16,624 bases of DNA from Gammaproteobacteria bacterium. Its GTDB lineage: Bacteria > Pseudomonadota > Gammaproteobacteria > Woeseiales > Woeseiaceae. Shown here piece after piece: positions 15,925 to 16,624 of this stretch. The position numbers and the translations under genes are program-made. The DNA is taken from assembly GCA_002685275.1 (NCBI GenBank), contig NYWX01000064.1:1-16624 (forward strand), in the 5' to 3' direction. Below the pieces are notes generated by a model. That model saw only the letters and a list, made by a program, of their open reading frames with translations, ran no database searches and was not told the origin of the DNA. Position 1 is the stretch's first letter. Each line of letters starts with the position of its first letter.

Positions 15925-16624
15925 TCAACTTGATTGTGATGCTACATCAACATAAACAGTCAGTTTTTGACCTGGCTGAAGAAACTTATTTTTATTTATT
16001 TTATTCCAGCGGACTATTTGATCAATATCAATTTTAAATCTTTGAGCTATCAGATAGAGTGAATCACCATTTCGAACTGTATATTGAAGCTTACGGATAG
16101 TATTGCCAAGCGCTTTCTTTGGAGAAGCTCTTGAGTTTACTAAATCATTTCCCCAGACAACAAGTTTTTTCCCTACCATTAAAGTATCTTTTGGCGCCAT
16201 TCCATTCCAAGATGCCAATTGTCGTATTGTAACCTTGTACTGCCTGCTGATGGTCCAAAATGATTCACCATTTTTTACAATATGTTCAATTTTATTTCCA
16301 GACCGTACTCGATTTTGTATTTTTTTTAATCTTTGGTTAGCGCTCTTACTGTAAGCACTGAGAGGCTTTGTGGCAACTGGAATTACTAAATAACGGTCAG
16401 TTTTAATGGTATTATTTTTAAGATTATTGCTTGCCTTAATAGCTGAGATAGTGGTGTTATATTTTTCTGCAATTTGTGAAATTGCCTCACCACTCTTAAT
16501 TTTATGACGTCGCCATCGAACACGTTCAGACATCGGTATTGTTTTAAGTGCATTAGAGAAGTTGTCAGCAATATTAATTGGTATAACTAAATTGTGTGGC
16601 CCAGAAGGATCCGTTGACCAGTGG
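15925..16624 (-). CDS. mltD: Membrane-bound lytic murein transglycosylase D (MltD), C-terminal part; 5' end outside window
   Basis: Cleaves peptidoglycan glycan strands to 1,6-anhydro products in the periplasm. The frame stays open to the window edge, so the apparent ATG at 16533 is internal; 232 residues are visible. The first visible residues (WSTDPSGPHNLVIPINIAD...) match the linker between the SLT catalytic domain and the LysM repeats of gammaproteobacterial MltD. Three LysM peptidoglycan-binding repeats follow at visible residues about 40-83 (RHKIKSGEAISQIAEKY), 114-157 (HIVKNGESFWTISRQY) and 181-225 (YTVRNGDSLYLIAQRF), each with the G-[ED]-[AS]-x3-I pattern. E. coli MltD has two LysM by my recollection. 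The catalytic Glu lies outside the window, so the name rests on the linker and repeats. Confidence 0.85.
   Translation of the reverse strand, partial: HWSTDPSGPHNLVIPINIADNFSNALKTIPMSERVRWRRHKIKSGEAISQIAEKYNTTISAIKASNNLKNNTIKTDRYLVIPVATKPLSAYSKSANQRLKKIQNRVRSGNKIEHIVKNGESFWTISRQYKVTIRQLASWNGMAPKDTLMVGKKLVVWGNDLVNSRASPKKALGNTIRKLQYTVRNGDSLYLIAQRFKIDIDQIVRWNKINKNKFLQPGQKLTVYVDVASQSS

Noticed and set aside
15925..16533. A stand-alone 202-residue LysM protein starting at 16533
   Set aside because: The frame continues to the window edge with sequence matching the MltD linker, so the ATG at 16533 is internal.

Overview
The window is a stretch of ordinary, well-conserved gammaproteobacterial chromosome with low GC (mid-to-upper 30s percent by eye). 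The tRNAs all encode their 3' CCA. The gene order ppi-lpxH / tRNA cluster / tig-clpP-clpX-lon-hupB-tRNA-Val-tRNA-Asp-ppiD / fabI / mltD recalls the arrangement I remember from Pseudomonas-type genomes. Low GC, compact spacing and an acidic amino acid:cation symporter suggest an uncultivated, probably marine, gammaproteobacterium. I cannot name the lineage from sequence alone.

Left part (1-4166): the 3' part of purF (purine synthesis) runs off the left edge and converges on a minus-strand pair, a secreted cyclophilin-type prolyl isomerase followed one base later by lpxH (lipid A synthesis). Next comes a plus-strand array of four tRNAs, Pro(TGG)-Arg(TCT)-His(GTG)-Lys(CTT). It converges on pdxH (pyridoxal phosphate synthesis), whose stop codon lies 8 bases from the tRNA-Lys 3' end.

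Middle part (4167-13262): tRNA-Leu(TAG) is followed 41 bases later by the protein-quality-control block: trigger factor, ClpP, ClpX, Lon, HU, two more tRNAs (Val, Asp) and the membrane-anchored periplasmic chaperone PpiD. The block joins ribosome-associated folding, two ATP-dependent proteases, a nucleoid protein and a cell-envelope foldase. The lon leader carries a good match to a sigma-32 heat-shock promoter. hupB has a good sigma-70-type promoter and is followed by stacked terminator hairpins.

Right part (13263-16624): a sodium/proton-dicarboxylate/amino-acid symporter (DAACS family) follows ppiD on the plus strand. It converges, across about 440 bases without a recognisable gene, on minus-strand fabI (fatty acid synthesis). 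Upstream of fabI on the same strand is the 3' part of mltD, a lytic transglycosylase whose three LysM repeats are visible; it runs off the right edge.

I found no mobile element, CRISPR array, prophage, toxin-antitoxin pair or defence system, and no broken housekeeping gene. The points worth a second look are regulatory or small-scale: the sigma-32 site, the leaderless-looking tRNA-Leu/tig junction, a GC-centred palindrome just after purF, a hairpin abutting the hupB promoter, the signal-peptide cyclophilin beside lpxH, a changed FabI active-site loop, and an unexplained short reading frame after the symporter.
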